In this document: piece by piece, positions 28,892 through 38,278 of the stretch
Layout: every line of letters starts with the position of its first letter
Position numbering within the stretch: the stretch's first letter is position 1
Origin: SIAJ01 sp036266155
Lineage (GTDB): Bacteria > Planctomycetota > Planctomycetia > Gemmatales > Gemmataceae
Length of the DNA stretch: 45,877 bases
Assembly: GCA_036266155.1 (NCBI GenBank)
Contig: DATANR010000058.1
Span: 1 to 45,877 of the forward strand
Direction: 5' to 3'
Notes under the pieces: model-generated
What the model was told of the DNA's origin: nothing
Database searches by the model: none
The model's input: the letters and a program-made list of their open reading frames with translations, nothing else
Translations under genes and position numbers: made by a program

Positions 28892-30073
28892 CTATTTGAC
28901 GACGCGAGGCATGATGCTGAGTTTTGTCTCGATGCCAGCCGGCGTGAAATTCAACAAACCGTTTTGAATTGAAGCATTTGGAGGGATCGGCTGCGTGATG
29001 CCCACAGCGTACGGGACACTCATTGGTGTGAAGACCAATTCGCCGGGCGGAGGAGAGAAGTCCGACATGCGCTCTTGGATCGCCACGACTTCGTGCGGAA
29101 TCACCTTGATCCGCTCCAACGGATAAGGCCGTTGGCACTTCCCTTCAAGCCCTGGAGGACACAGAAGTAAACAGCCGTCCGGCGATTTGACAACAAAACT
29201 GGCTGGGACCACTTCCGGCTTCAAGTCCAGGGGCGGCGTCACGTCAATCTGCCGCGTTAAAGCAGTTGCCTTCTCGACCCATAGACCGGTCATGGGGACG
29301 CGGGATGGAAGAACCACGGAGCTAACGGCGAACAGTTTGTCAGAGTTGACACGGTTATCGACGAGATAGCTGATACTTTCATGAAGTAACGGGATGTAAG
29401 TGGTCGGTAATGGGTCGAGCGGCCAGGTGATCTCTTTCTCGTCCATGTCGCTTCCGTCGGAATCCCAGGCAAGCGGAGAGGGCGGCGGCCATCGAAAGCG
29501 GCCGGAGACTTCCCGCGGCTTGACATCCAAGAGTTCGCGCGGCGCGATTTTGATAGCGCCAATTCCCTCGATTCCTGGTCCGGAGCTGAATGTCCCGGTC
29601 CGCATCGTCGGTTCTTTTGTCGGTTCGAAGCTCATCAACTTCTCGTGAACGACGCGAGGCATGGTCGCGAGCTTTTCTGAAACGTCGCGAAGAAAGAACC
29701 TGGCGTCTTCATCAATGCCCGACCCATTCAAATTGAAGCGTGATGGCACGGGAATCTGCACGCCAAACAAATACAACCCCTCGGGATTCGTGGGACTACT
29801 TGCTGCGGGAATTCGTTTCGGCTGCTCGATGAACGACGCCGGGTTCACCTGGCCGGTCGGCTCCTCAGTTTCGCGGACGGGCTCGTAGGCGCGCGACAGG
29901 TCGATGACTTCGATCACGGGCGCCGGAGCTGGCTTGGGCGTTTCGGCTGGCGTTTGCACCGCGATTGCGGGGGTTGTCGGTGCCGGGCCGGGTTGTTCGG
30001 TTCGCTTGCTCGAGGGCCAGAGGGCTCCGGCCAGGACCAGCACACCGCAGCCGAACAGGATCCACAATCGCAT
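28892..30073 (-). CDS. Pro-rich exported or anchored protein of unknown family
   Basis: 393 aa with GGGAGG seven bases before the ATG. The N-terminal hydrophobic segment is MRLWILFGCGVLVLAGALW; then comes a Pro/Thr/Ala linker (PAPTTPAIAVQTPAETPKPA). Later landmarks are PEGLYLFGVQIPVPSRFNLN, ISYLVDNRVNSDK and PDGCLLLCPPGLEGKCQRP. The segment MPRVV occurs twice (near 138 and at the C-terminus), encoded by the shared DNA ACGACGCGAGGCATG. I do not recognise a family and see no catalytic motif. It is probably an extracytoplasmic structural or binding protein. It lies downstream of yidC on the same strand, 168 nt away. Confidence 0.7.
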   Translation of the reverse strand: MRLWILFGCGVLVLAGALWPSSKRTEQPGPAPTTPAIAVQTPAETPKPAPAPVIEVIDLSRAYEPVRETEEPTGQVNPASFIEQPKRIPAASSPTNPEGLYLFGVQIPVPSRFNLNGSGIDEDARFFLRDVSEKLATMPRVVHEKLMSFEPTKEPTMRTGTFSSGPGIEGIGAIKIAPRELLDVKPREVSGRFRWPPPSPLAWDSDGSDMDEKEITWPLDPLPTTYIPLLHESISYLVDNRVNSDKLFAVSSVVLPSRVPMTGLWVEKATALTRQIDVTPPLDLKPEVVPASFVVKSPDGCLLLCPPGLEGKCQRPYPLERIKVIPHEVVAIQERMSDFSPPPGELVFTPMSVPYAVGITQPIPPNASIQNGLLNFTPAGIETKLSIMPRVVK

Positions 30074-30176
30074 GTGACAACCTCCCGGCGGGACGGAACC
30101 CGCAGTGGTGGGTCACATACCCGGTCGCGGACTAGGTGCCAAGGCCGGTTTGCTGCGTGGACATACGGGAACCCGG

Positions 30177-30208
30177 CTCCCTCTCCCCGCAAAGCCGGGG
30201 AGAGGGAG
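30177..30208. repeat. 13-bp inverted repeat CTCCCTCTCCCCG
   Basis: A perfect stem (30177-30189 with 30196-30208) around a 6-nt loop, GC-rich, without a T-tract. It lies 34 nt downstream of the yidC stop. It could be a transcription end or a dispersed repeat; CTCTCCCC/GGGGAGAG repeats are common in high-GC genomes. Confidence 0.6.
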
Positions 30209-30241
30209 TAAAACCACGTTGGCCGCGAGCAGCCGAAGCGG

Positions 30242-32644
30242 TCACCGATTCTTTTTTTTCTTCTTGCCTGGCCCCTGACCATCGTTGTTGGTTGCCCGCT
30301 TGTCGGTCTGATGTTGTTGCTGCTTTTGCGCCTCTTCGAGGATCTGGTCCCACTTCTCGCGCCAGCCGGCCATCTTCTTGCCCATCCAGCCCTTCGGCTT
30401 GGCGGGCTCGTCGTTGCCGCTCTCTTTCCTTCGCTTCGCGTCAGCGGCTTGTTTCTCGGCCAACTCCTCAATGTTCTTCGGCAAAAGCTTGCGCTCGATC
30501 ATGCCCCAGACGCTTCCCGCGATGAAGTAAATCGCCAGGCCGGCCGGCGACTTGTAGAAAAAGAACAACATGAAGATCATCATGATCTTCATCGTCTTCT
30601 GCTGCATTGCCACCTGCGGATCGTCCGACTTCGGCATCATCTTCGATTGCGTGTACATCATCAGCGCCACCGCGATCAACGGCAGCAAGTTGAAATACGG
30701 CCCGAGGTAGAGTGTCGTGCCGAGGTCTTCTGGCACGCTGATCCACGGAATGTTCTCGCCCCAGCGAATCAGCATGTCCGGCGCGGCCAAATTGTGGATC
30801 CACCACGGCGTTGCCGGCTCGAGGCGGAAGAAGACACTTTCTTGCAGCGCGAAATAGAGGCCCATGAATGCGGGCATTTGGAACAAGAGGAGGAGGCAGC
30901 CGCCCATAGCCGCGGCCGGGTTGATGCCATGCTCGCGGTAAAGCTTCATCTTCTCCTGATTCAGCTTGTTGAAGTCATTGCCATACTTCTCCGTTAGCTT
31001 CTTCACCTCCGGCGCGAGCTTCGCTTGTCGGGCCTGTGTGATCTTGCCGTTGATCATCGTTCGACGAGCGAACGGGTGCAGTAATCCGCGAACGATGACC
31101 GTGATGAGCAGGATGCAGATGCCGACGTTGGGGATCACCTGCGTCATCAGCCCAAGCAGCGAGTGAATCAGGTTCGTGAAGGCAATAACGATGTCCGACC
31201 AGAAGATGGCATTGGCAAATCGACCAAGCCACGTCGGCGACGGCGCGTCCGTCAACGTGCGAAGGTTCAGGTCGTCGCGATATCGATTGACTGTCGCCTC
31301 CGGCACGGCCGCAGCGCCTTCCAATTGCTTCAAGAGTCGTACTTTTACGGGGCCTTGGTACAGGACGTAGGAGTGCGTCAATGGGGCAGAGATTTCAAGC
31401 TTCTTGCTGATCGCTCGAGCGGTCAGGTCGTCGAGGAACGTCTGATCGAGCTTGCCCTTTTCATTGGGCGGGCCTTCGGGCGTGAGGCGGACATATTCGA
31501 GGAAATCGCCGGCCTCGGGGGACGGCTGAACGTTGTCCACAGCGAGCACGGAGGCGAAGTACTGAACCATGACGCCCGCGTACTTAATCGGGTGGCCGGC
31601 TTTTCCGACCAAGCGGTCGCTGCCGCCCTGGTAGCGAATCGTTCGTGCGTCCTCGAGCGTCCGCGAGTTTTCCCAGCCGACGACGCCCTGACGGTAGGTC
31701 GTCGTGTACCACTCGCCTTCAATCGGCAGGTTGCGGGCGCCGTCGATTTGGTAGCGGAACGATTCGACCTTGGCGCCCAGCGGCCGCTCCGTCGGCGTCA
31801 AAGCCACCGCCAAGCCGACGTGGTAGTCCGTCCGAGATAGCGTGTATGTTTTGGTGATCTTCAGGTAAAACGGAGCGCCGAGTTCGGTCTCAAAGGCGAC
31901 GACCTCCTTGTCTTCGGTGGCGGGCTCTGTCGCCGGCACGACGCGCCAGTGACGCGTGCCAAGCGTATCGACCGGCCGATCGTCGGCTTCTTTTTCGTAG
32001 TGCCACATCACGTACGAGGGATGCGCGAACTTCGCCGGATCAATGTCCACCTTGCCTGGAACCAGTTCCGGTGGCTTGTACTTGAGGTCATGCTGGTCGC
32101 GCATCTTGTAGGCACGCTCGACCACGTAGCCCGGAATCAAATGCAGCGGGCGCGGCGTGCCGTCCGGATTGACGACGGCCAGGCCCTCGCGGTCGGCTTC
32201 CTGAAAGTGTGTGAGGATCACCTGCTGAATCGATCCGCCGCGAGTGTTCAGCAGCACTTGGAGATGGAATGGCTTCTCGCCCCGGCCCATCGCGATGAGT
32301 TCGTCCGGCTCGGCTGGCTTGGCGGCGGCATTCTGGCGTTCGAGCGCAGCAAGGGCGGGCGCGTCGATGCCGACCGCCACCGTCACGAGTCCGCTGCCCA
32401 GGTCGCCGAGCGCCGAGGGGAAGGTTTGCTTGCGTTCCTCTTCGATGTGTAGAAAGACGTCGACCTCTTTATCGAGGCAGACGGTGGCCATCGCACCCGC
32501 ATAGAAGCCGAACACTTCGGGGCCGGTCGCCTTTTGTGGCGGCTTGGGCGGTGGCCAGATGTACCCCTGAAGGAACATGATCCCGAGAAAGAGAATGCCG
32601 GCCAGCACGAGATAGACGGTCGTATAGCGATTACGCGGTTGCAT
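30242..32644 (-). CDS. yidC: membrane protein insertase YidC
   Basis: 800 aa, an inner-membrane insertase. TM1 is near residues 8-27 (TVYLVLAGILFLGIMFLQGY), followed by a large periplasmic beta domain (about 35-480). The core TM region is recognisable by VIVRGLLHPFARRTMINGKI (the conserved Arg in TM2) and the cytoplasmic loop PEVKKLTEKYGNDFNKLNQEK. QMPAFMGLYFALQESVFFRL, YFNLLPLIAVALMMYTQSKM and FFYKSPAGLAIYFIAGSVWG complete the core. The basic tail (GPGKKKKKNR) is typical for ribosome contact. It is longer than E. coli YidC (548 aa), mostly in the periplasmic domain. No rpmH/rnpA lies upstream, although those often precede yidC. There is no Shine-Dalgarno sequence; an intrinsic terminator ends 18 nt before the ATG. 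Confidence 0.97.
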   Translation of the reverse strand: MQPRNRYTTVYLVLAGILFLGIMFLQGYIWPPPKPPQKATGPEVFGFYAGAMATVCLDKEVDVFLHIEEERKQTFPSALGDLGSGLVTVAVGIDAPALAALERQNAAAKPAEPDELIAMGRGEKPFHLQVLLNTRGGSIQQVILTHFQEADREGLAVVNPDGTPRPLHLIPGYVVERAYKMRDQHDLKYKPPELVPGKVDIDPAKFAHPSYVMWHYEKEADDRPVDTLGTRHWRVVPATEPATEDKEVVAFETELGAPFYLKITKTYTLSRTDYHVGLAVALTPTERPLGAKVESFRYQIDGARNLPIEGEWYTTTYRQGVVGWENSRTLEDARTIRYQGGSDRLVGKAGHPIKYAGVMVQYFASVLAVDNVQPSPEAGDFLEYVRLTPEGPPNEKGKLDQTFLDDLTARAISKKLEISAPLTHSYVLYQGPVKVRLLKQLEGAAAVPEATVNRYRDDLNLRTLTDAPSPTWLGRFANAIFWSDIVIAFTNLIHSLLGLMTQVIPNVGICILLITVIVRGLLHPFARRTMINGKITQARQAKLAPEVKKLTEKYGNDFNKLNQEKMKLYREHGINPAAAMGGCLLLLFQMPAFMGLYFALQESVFFRLEPATPWWIHNLAAPDMLIRWGENIPWISVPEDLGTTLYLGPYFNLLPLIAVALMMYTQSKMMPKSDDPQVAMQQKTMKIMMIFMLFFFYKSPAGLAIYFIAGSVWGMIERKLLPKNIEELAEKQAADAKRRKESGNDEPAKPKGWMGKKMAGWREKWDQILEEAQKQQQHQTDKRATNNDGQGPGKKKKKNR

Positions 32645-32662
32645 TCGGGTATCTTAGGGGTC

Positions 32663-32696
32663 GAAAAAAGAGGCCTCCGAAGGTTCTTCGGAGGCC
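32663..32696 (-). terminator. intrinsic terminator directly upstream of yidC
   Basis: On the minus strand GGCCTCCGAAG pairs perfectly with CTTCGGAGGCC (11 bp, 3-nt loop, 32672-32696) and is followed by TCTTTTTTCG (32661-32670). The yidC ATG is at 32644. It either ends the phosphoesterase transcript (stop at 32969) or acts as an attenuator in the yidC leader. Confidence 0.8.
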
Positions 32697-32968
32697 GGCG
32701 ACCTTTATTCTAGGAACTGTGCAAGTGTGGTCGATCCAGTCGGGACGAAATCAAGACGGTGGCCCGATTTGTCCAAGTCGTTTGGCGAACTTGGTTGGCG
32801 ACCTTCCTTTTCAAAAATGTGCGTTTTCCGCGGGTTTTTGGGTAAGGTCGCCAAGATCGCCACCGTTTTGCCACACCCTCCCTGCTGGTTTCATTTCATT
32901 GCACGCGACATACCCAAATTGCGTTCGGGGGTATGTCTGTCTGCGAATGAACGAAAGTCCTACGGCGC
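32697..32968. other. non-coding spacer with inverted repeats, phosphoesterase to yidC
   Basis: No credible coding frame. Inverted pairs: TTGGCGACCTT (32795-32805) with AAGGTCGCCAA (32844-32854), perfect; ACGGTGGC (32756-32763) with GCCACCGT (32859-32866), perfect; GACATACCC (32907-32915) with GGGTATGTC (32929-32937), perfect. The region ends at the yidC terminator, so an untranslated 3' region or a small RNA is possible. Confidence 0.45.
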
Positions 32969-33718
<750 letters not shown>

Positions 33719-33804
33719 GCCTGGACCTTCTCGGACTTAACCGGCTGTACGGACCGCGACCACGGGTCCATGCGGACTGGGGATCGTCGGAGTGGGATTA
33801 GAAC

Positions 33805-33834
33805 ACTTTACTTTGCGCCGGGCGCAAGTGTCAA
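33805..33834 (-). promoter_or_regulatory. sigma70-type promoter with a palindrome in the spacer, before the phosphoesterase gene
   Basis: On the minus strand TTGACA (33829-33834, perfect) and TAAAGT (33805-33810, 4 of 6) are separated by 18 nt. The spacer contains the perfect palindrome TTGCGCC-C-GGCGCAA (about 33813-33827). An operator role is inferred from this position. Confidence 0.5.
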
Positions 33835-33908
33835 GTGTGCGATACGAGTCAAACCAAACGATCTACCCGATAAGCGGGACAATGGGAGGTTCCCCCAGAT
33901 CGGCAACC

Positions 33909-35207
33909 TCACCGCAATGACTCCCGCGCGGCCTGGATGGTTGCTTCGACATCACGCTCCAAGTGCGCGGCACACGTGAACGCGGCTTCGTACTGGCTGC
34001 ACGGCAGGTAGACGCCGCGATCCATCATTGCCCAGAAAAACCGGCCAAATCGAGCGGTATCGCTGGTCTTGGCCGATTCGAGATCGGTGACAGCAGTGCC
34101 CGTGAAAAAGAGCGTCCACATGCTGCCGACCCGGTTGAACTGGTGGGAGACGCCGGCTTCCACGGCAGCGGATCGCAAACCGCGTTCCAGATTCGCGCTC
34201 TGGCGTTCGAGTCGGTCGTAGGGCGGATTTTCCTTGAGTTCGCGCAGCGTGGCGATGCCGGCAGCCATCGCGACCGGATTGCCGGAGAGCGTGCCCGCCT
34301 GGAAGACGGGCCCGGCCGGCATCACTTTCCGCATGATGTCCGCCCGTCCACCATAGGTGCCGACCGGGTAGCCGCCACCCACGATCTTGCCGAGGATCGT
34401 GAGATCGGGCACGTCGCCGAACAGTCCCTGAGCGCCGCCATAGGAGAGACGGAAGCCGGTCATGACTTCGTCGTAAACGAGCAAAGCGCCATGATGTTGA
34501 GTCAGCCGGCGTAGTTCCTTACGGAACTCCATCGAAGGCGTCACCAAGCCCATGTTGCCGACGACAGGCTCAAGCAGAACTCCCGCGATCTTGTCGCCGC
34601 GGGCCGCAAATAATGCGCCCAGGGCTTCGACGTCGTTAAACCGCAGGACAACAGTGTCGGCCGTGCATCCCGCGGGGACGCCGGGACTCGTCGGCACGCC
34701 GTGTGTCAAGGCGCTCGATCCGGCGGAGACGAGCAAGCTGTCGACGTGGCCGTGGTAGCAGCCGGCGAATTTGACGATCAGGTCGCGGCCGGTGAATCCG
34801 CGTGCCAGGCGGACGGCGCTCATGGCCGCCTCGGTTCCGGACGAGACCATGCGGACCATCTCAACGGCCGGCATCGCCGCACGGATCAGTTCGGCTAACT
34901 CGCTCTCGCGCTCGGTCGGCGCGCCGAAGCTGCTGCCGTTCCGCGCCGCCTCGATTGCCGCTTCAACAACGCGTGGGTGCGAATGGCCGAGGATCATCGG
35001 TCCCCAGGAGCCGATGAAGTCGATGTACCGGTTGCCGTCGATGTCGAAGAGATAGCCGCCCTCGCCGCGCGCGATGAAGATCGGCTCACCGCCCACGGCC
35101 CCGAAGGCACGGGCCGGACTGTTGACGCCGCCGGGGATGAGTTGCTTGGCGCGCTCGAACGCGGCGCGGCTCTTGGATCGGTCCATGCGGCCTTTGGAGG
35201 TTGTCAC
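33909..35207 (-). CDS. hemL: glutamate-1-semialdehyde 2,1-aminomutase
   Basis: 432 aa from GTG 35207; ATG 35186 is an alternative. HemL is a PLP enzyme converting glutamate-1-semialdehyde to 5-aminolevulinate, the first stable haem precursor. Landmarks are LIPGGVNSPARAFGAVGGEP near 23-42, MILGHSHPRV near 71, VSSGTEAAMSAVRLARG near 121 and LLVYDEVMTGFR (Asp256-region) near 252. The PLP lysine is Lys274 in ILGKIVGGGYPVG. PVFQAGTLSGNPVAMAAG lies near 297. The GTG start overlaps the kinase stop codon by 4 nt (GTGA), so it is coupled to the kinase gene upstream. This C5-pathway gene has no other haem gene next to it here. Confidence 0.97.
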   Translation of the reverse strand: MTTSKGRMDRSKSRAAFERAKQLIPGGVNSPARAFGAVGGEPIFIARGEGGYLFDIDGNRYIDFIGSWGPMILGHSHPRVVEAAIEAARNGSSFGAPTERESELAELIRAAMPAVEMVRMVSSGTEAAMSAVRLARGFTGRDLIVKFAGCYHGHVDSLLVSAGSSALTHGVPTSPGVPAGCTADTVVLRFNDVEALGALFAARGDKIAGVLLEPVVGNMGLVTPSMEFRKELRRLTQHHGALLVYDEVMTGFRLSYGGAQGLFGDVPDLTILGKIVGGGYPVGTYGGRADIMRKVMPAGPVFQAGTLSGNPVAMAAGIATLRELKENPPYDRLERQSANLERGLRSAAVEAGVSHQFNRVGSMWTLFFTGTAVTDLESAKTSDTARFGRFFWAMMDRGVYLPCSQYEAAFTCAAHLERDVEATIQAARESLR

Positions 35208-37141
35208 GTTTGGGGCGGATACTGAGCGAGAAGGGCTTTCGCTTCCGCCACTTTCTTGCCCACTACGCCGGTTTCACCCTGGTAAACGTCGCGAATATCC
35301 CGGAGTAGATTACGCCCTTTCTTCTTTTGTGCGACCACGTCCAACGCGAGCAGCGCTTTCGCCTGCGTAATAGCCTTGTCAATAAGTTCAACCCTTCCAG
35401 CCACGTCTCCCGGCTTACGGTTACCTTCCAGAGCACGTACTCGGCTGCGAACAATCACGTATTCGCCGCGCCGTTCCCCATCGCCCTTGAGCGTTTCGGC
35501 AATCTGATTCCACCGTTCATAAGCCAGGGCGTTGTCGCCGAGTTGTTCCAGTCGCATCGCGTTCACGACGCGCATTTGAAAATCGTCGAACCGCGGGTCC
35601 TTGTCTTCGGCCCGGAACTCGCGCTCCAACTGCTGCGCCAACTCGGCGAGCGCCGCTTCCTTGGTGCTCAGGTCGTTGAGCTTCTTCTGGGCGACCCAGC
35701 CCCAGAGGGCCCTGGCATCATTTATGTCCTTGGCGAACTTGTCGGCGAGGTCGTTCCAGTTGTTGCGGGCTGCCGCGAGATCGCCGTCGTTCTCAGCGCT
35801 CAGAGCCGTCATCGTCTTGGCGTAAGCATCGGGATCGTCGCCCTCTTCGCCATGCGCTCGCAGCCGTTCGTTCTTGTAGCGATTGAGCAGTATGCGTTCG
35901 CGCTCGGCGACCTTTAGGCTGCGATCCAGGGCCTTTACCCTCTTGGTCGCGTCATCGTCTCGGTCCTTGTAATACTTCAAATACTCGGCCGCGAGTTGCT
36001 GCTGTTTGTCCGGCTCCTTTGCCGCGTCGATCTTTTTGAGGAGCGAATCGGCGCTTGGGGGCGCGATGGCGCCGAAGTAGATGATGGCGCCGATCGTGCC
36101 CAATAGGGCGACGCACGCAAGAATCACGAACCAGCCGCGGTTGTAGATCGGCCGCCGACGCTTCTTCAGTTTTCTCTTCCGCGAGCCGGCGCGAATGGCA
36201 CGTGCGGCATGCTTGTCGTCGTCACCGAGCTTGCGTGGATCGAGATTGCGCGAGCCCGCGACATCCGCGCCAGCACTCACATTGGCGGCCACCTTTTCCA
36301 TGATCTCGTCAAGCACTTGCCCCACCATGGCCGCGTCGCGGGGCCGAAGTTCCGGCCGCTTTTCCATCATCTGGCACACGAGCGTGTCGAGCCAGACGGG
36401 AATATCCGGGTTCAACGTTGCTGGCCGCGGAAATGTGCTTTGCACGTGCATCAAGAACATGTCGACCGACGACTCGGCCAGGAAGGGTTTGCGGCCCGTC
36501 AGCAATTCGTAGAAGACGACCCCGAGCGAGTAGATGTCGCTCTTGCCGGTCAGGTTCTTCTCGCCCTTGCATTGTTCCGGCGACATGTACGCGGCTGTGC
36601 CGATCGTGTTGTTGGCGCCGGTGATGGCCGTCACGTCCACGTCTTTGGCAATCCCGAAGTCCGTCAGCTTCAGAATACCCTCGTCCGTAAGCATCAGGTT
36701 CGACGGCTTGAGATCGCGGTGGATGATTCCCTTGTCATGAGCATGTTGCAAAGCCGAGCAGAGCGGCTTGCCCATCTCAATGACTTCTTCCCACGTAAAC
36801 AACGGCTTGTTGATGGCGCCCGTTGAGCGGTCGGCCATCACGCGGTCGAGCGAACGGCCGGCCACATATTCCATTGCGAAGAACGGCGTCCCTTTGTAAC
36901 GCCCCGTGGCGAAATGGCGGACGATGTTCGGATGCTTGAGCTGTTTGAGGATCTTGTACTCGCGCTCAAACCGGGCCATCGCGTGTTCGTTGGCGGTCAG
37001 GCCAAAGGCAATGACCTTGAGCGCGACCGTGCGTTCCGGCTTGCCGTCCTCGTGGAAGCGCGCCCGGTACACGATGCCCATGGCGCCGGAACCGAGTTCT
37101 TTTTCGAGCGTGAACGGTCCGATCGTCAGGCCGACGTGCAT
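35204..37141 (-). CDS. Ser/Thr protein kinase with one TM segment
   Basis: 645 aa from ATG 37141; the longer in-frame extension overlaps the divergent VKOR gene. Hanks-type kinase: GSGAMGIVY (17-25), Lys42 in ALKVIAFG, HRDLKPSN (141-148) with Asp143, DFGIAKD (161-167) and GTAAYMSPEQC near 181. A basic juxtamembrane stretch (GSRKRKLKKRRRPIYNR) leads to one TM segment near 335-358 (WFVILACVALLGTIGAIIYF). The C-terminal extracytoplasmic half is rich in Lys/Glu/Ala helices (RYKNERLRAHGEEGD and others), resembling TPR- or coiled-coil-type sensor parts. Its 3' end overlaps hemL by 4 nt. The N-terminal lobe starts directly at residue 1, and the ribosome binding site is weak. Confidence 0.93.
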   Translation of the reverse strand: MHVGLTIGPFTLEKELGSGAMGIVYRARFHEDGKPERTVALKVIAFGLTANEHAMARFEREYKILKQLKHPNIVRHFATGRYKGTPFFAMEYVAGRSLDRVMADRSTGAINKPLFTWEEVIEMGKPLCSALQHAHDKGIIHRDLKPSNLMLTDEGILKLTDFGIAKDVDVTAITGANNTIGTAAYMSPEQCKGEKNLTGKSDIYSLGVVFYELLTGRKPFLAESSVDMFLMHVQSTFPRPATLNPDIPVWLDTLVCQMMEKRPELRPRDAAMVGQVLDEIMEKVAANVSAGADVAGSRNLDPRKLGDDDKHAARAIRAGSRKRKLKKRRRPIYNRGWFVILACVALLGTIGAIIYFGAIAPPSADSLLKKIDAAKEPDKQQQLAAEYLKYYKDRDDDATKRVKALDRSLKVAERERILLNRYKNERLRAHGEEGDDPDAYAKTMTALSAENDGDLAAARNNWNDLADKFAKDINDARALWGWVAQKKLNDLSTKEAALAELAQQLEREFRAEDKDPRFDDFQMRVVNAMRLEQLGDNALAYERWNQIAETLKGDGERRGEYVIVRSRVRALEGNRKPGDVAGRVELIDKAITQAKALLALDVVAQKKKGRNLLRDIRDVYQGETGVVGKKVAEAKALLAQYPPQT

Positions 37142-37282
37142 GGCATGCCCCGCGATCGTCGCCGCCGGGGGAGGTCGGGGACGCTTCGAGTCGAACGGTA
37201 GAGGGATTTTACCGGAACCGGGTGGACACGGCCAAGGAGCATGTAGGATGACGAACGCCAGCGATCGGTAACCAGCAGGGCG

Positions 37283-38275
37283 ATGTTGAAATACCAGTAC
37301 CCGATCCTCCGCGTCCTCACGCTGCTCGCACTGGGTGTGAGCACGGCCTTGCTTGCCGATCACCTCGCCGGTGCCAGTTCCTTCTGCGGCTTCGACGATC
37401 CATGCGGCGAAGTCGCGGCATCGCAATTTGGGAATATCTTCGGCATGCCGCTGTCAGCAATTGGTGTTGGCTGGTTCACGCTCTTTTTCATGCTGACGCT
37501 CATCCCCTTTCAACGATGCTCCAATTTCTTGCGGGTCTTCGCGGCCATCACCGGCCTCGGCGGTGCGATCCTGTTGACGATACAGTTTGCCATCCTCCAC
37601 AAGGTCTGCCCGCTTTGCGTCACCGTGGACACTGCTGCAGTTGTCATCGCGCTCGTGGCACTTGTGCGGCGGCCGACCACCGCGCCGATTCGTTGGTACT
37701 GGGTCGCCGGCTGGATCTGGTTATTCGGGGCGGCGATCCTGACACCGGTCTTCTGGTCGTTGGGCAGCCGACCCAAGGAGGCGCCCGAGCAGGTTCGCGA
37801 ACACTGGGCGGCAGATCGAATCACCGTCGTCGAAGTCTCCGACTTCGAGTGCCCGCACTGCCAGCGACTCGACCCGATCCTGCGTGAATTCCTTCGGCGT
37901 CACGACGTCAAATTCGTCCGACTCGTCGCGCCGCTTCGCGGATTCCCAAACTCGCGGTCTGCGGCCCGGGCATATTTGGCGGCCGTGCGTCAGGGCAAGA
38001 GCGAGGAGATGGCGATGGCACTCTTCAAAGCGGAACTCCGCGACGCCGCGAGTTGCCGCAAAATCGCGGCTCAACTTCAACTCGATCTCGCCAAGTACGA
38101 TGAGGTCGTTGCCGATCCCGCGACCGATCGGGAAATTGATGCGACCGCAGATTGGGCAACGAAAGACACGGCCGGGCTACCGCTCTTGTGGATCCAGAAT
38201 CAACTGTTCACCGGCGTGCCCACGCTGGAAATGCTCGAAGATGCCTTCGCGCGTGCCCATCCGCCGAAGCACTGA
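37283..38275 (+). CDS. VKOR-DsbA fusion, disulfide-forming membrane protein
   Basis: 330 aa. The N-terminal VKOR-like half (about 1-160) has four to five TM segments. Loop cysteines are Cys35 and Cys41 (SFCGFDDPCGEV), and the quinone-site pair is Cys109/Cys112 (HKVCPLCVTVD). The C-terminal half is a thioredoxin/DsbA-like domain with the CPHC motif (Cys190/Cys193 in VSDFECPHCQRLDP) and a cis-Pro region LPLLWIQNQLFTGVPT. Such fusions oxidise extracytoplasmic proteins and pass electrons to quinone. The start has AGCAGGG upstream. It is divergent from the kinase gene, with a 141-nt spacer. Confidence 0.95.
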   Translation: MLKYQYPILRVLTLLALGVSTALLADHLAGASSFCGFDDPCGEVAASQFGNIFGMPLSAIGVGWFTLFFMLTLIPFQRCSNFLRVFAAITGLGGAILLTIQFAILHKVCPLCVTVDTAAVVIALVALVRRPTTAPIRWYWVAGWIWLFGAAILTPVFWSLGSRPKEAPEQVREHWAADRITVVEVSDFECPHCQRLDPILREFLRRHDVKFVRLVAPLRGFPNSRSAARAYLAAVRQGKSEEMAMALFKAELRDAASCRKIAAQLQLDLAKYDEVVADPATDREIDATADWATKDTAGLPLLWIQNQLFTGVPTLEMLEDAFARAHPPKH

Positions 38276-38278
38276 TGG

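Noticed and set aside
32645..32968. rpmH/rnpA genes upstream of yidC
   Set aside because: I looked for the L34 start pattern on the minus strand; no such protein is encoded there.
37142..37426. N-terminal extension of the kinase
   Set aside because: It overlaps the divergent VKOR-DsbA gene; the kinase fold begins at residue 1 of the 37141 start.
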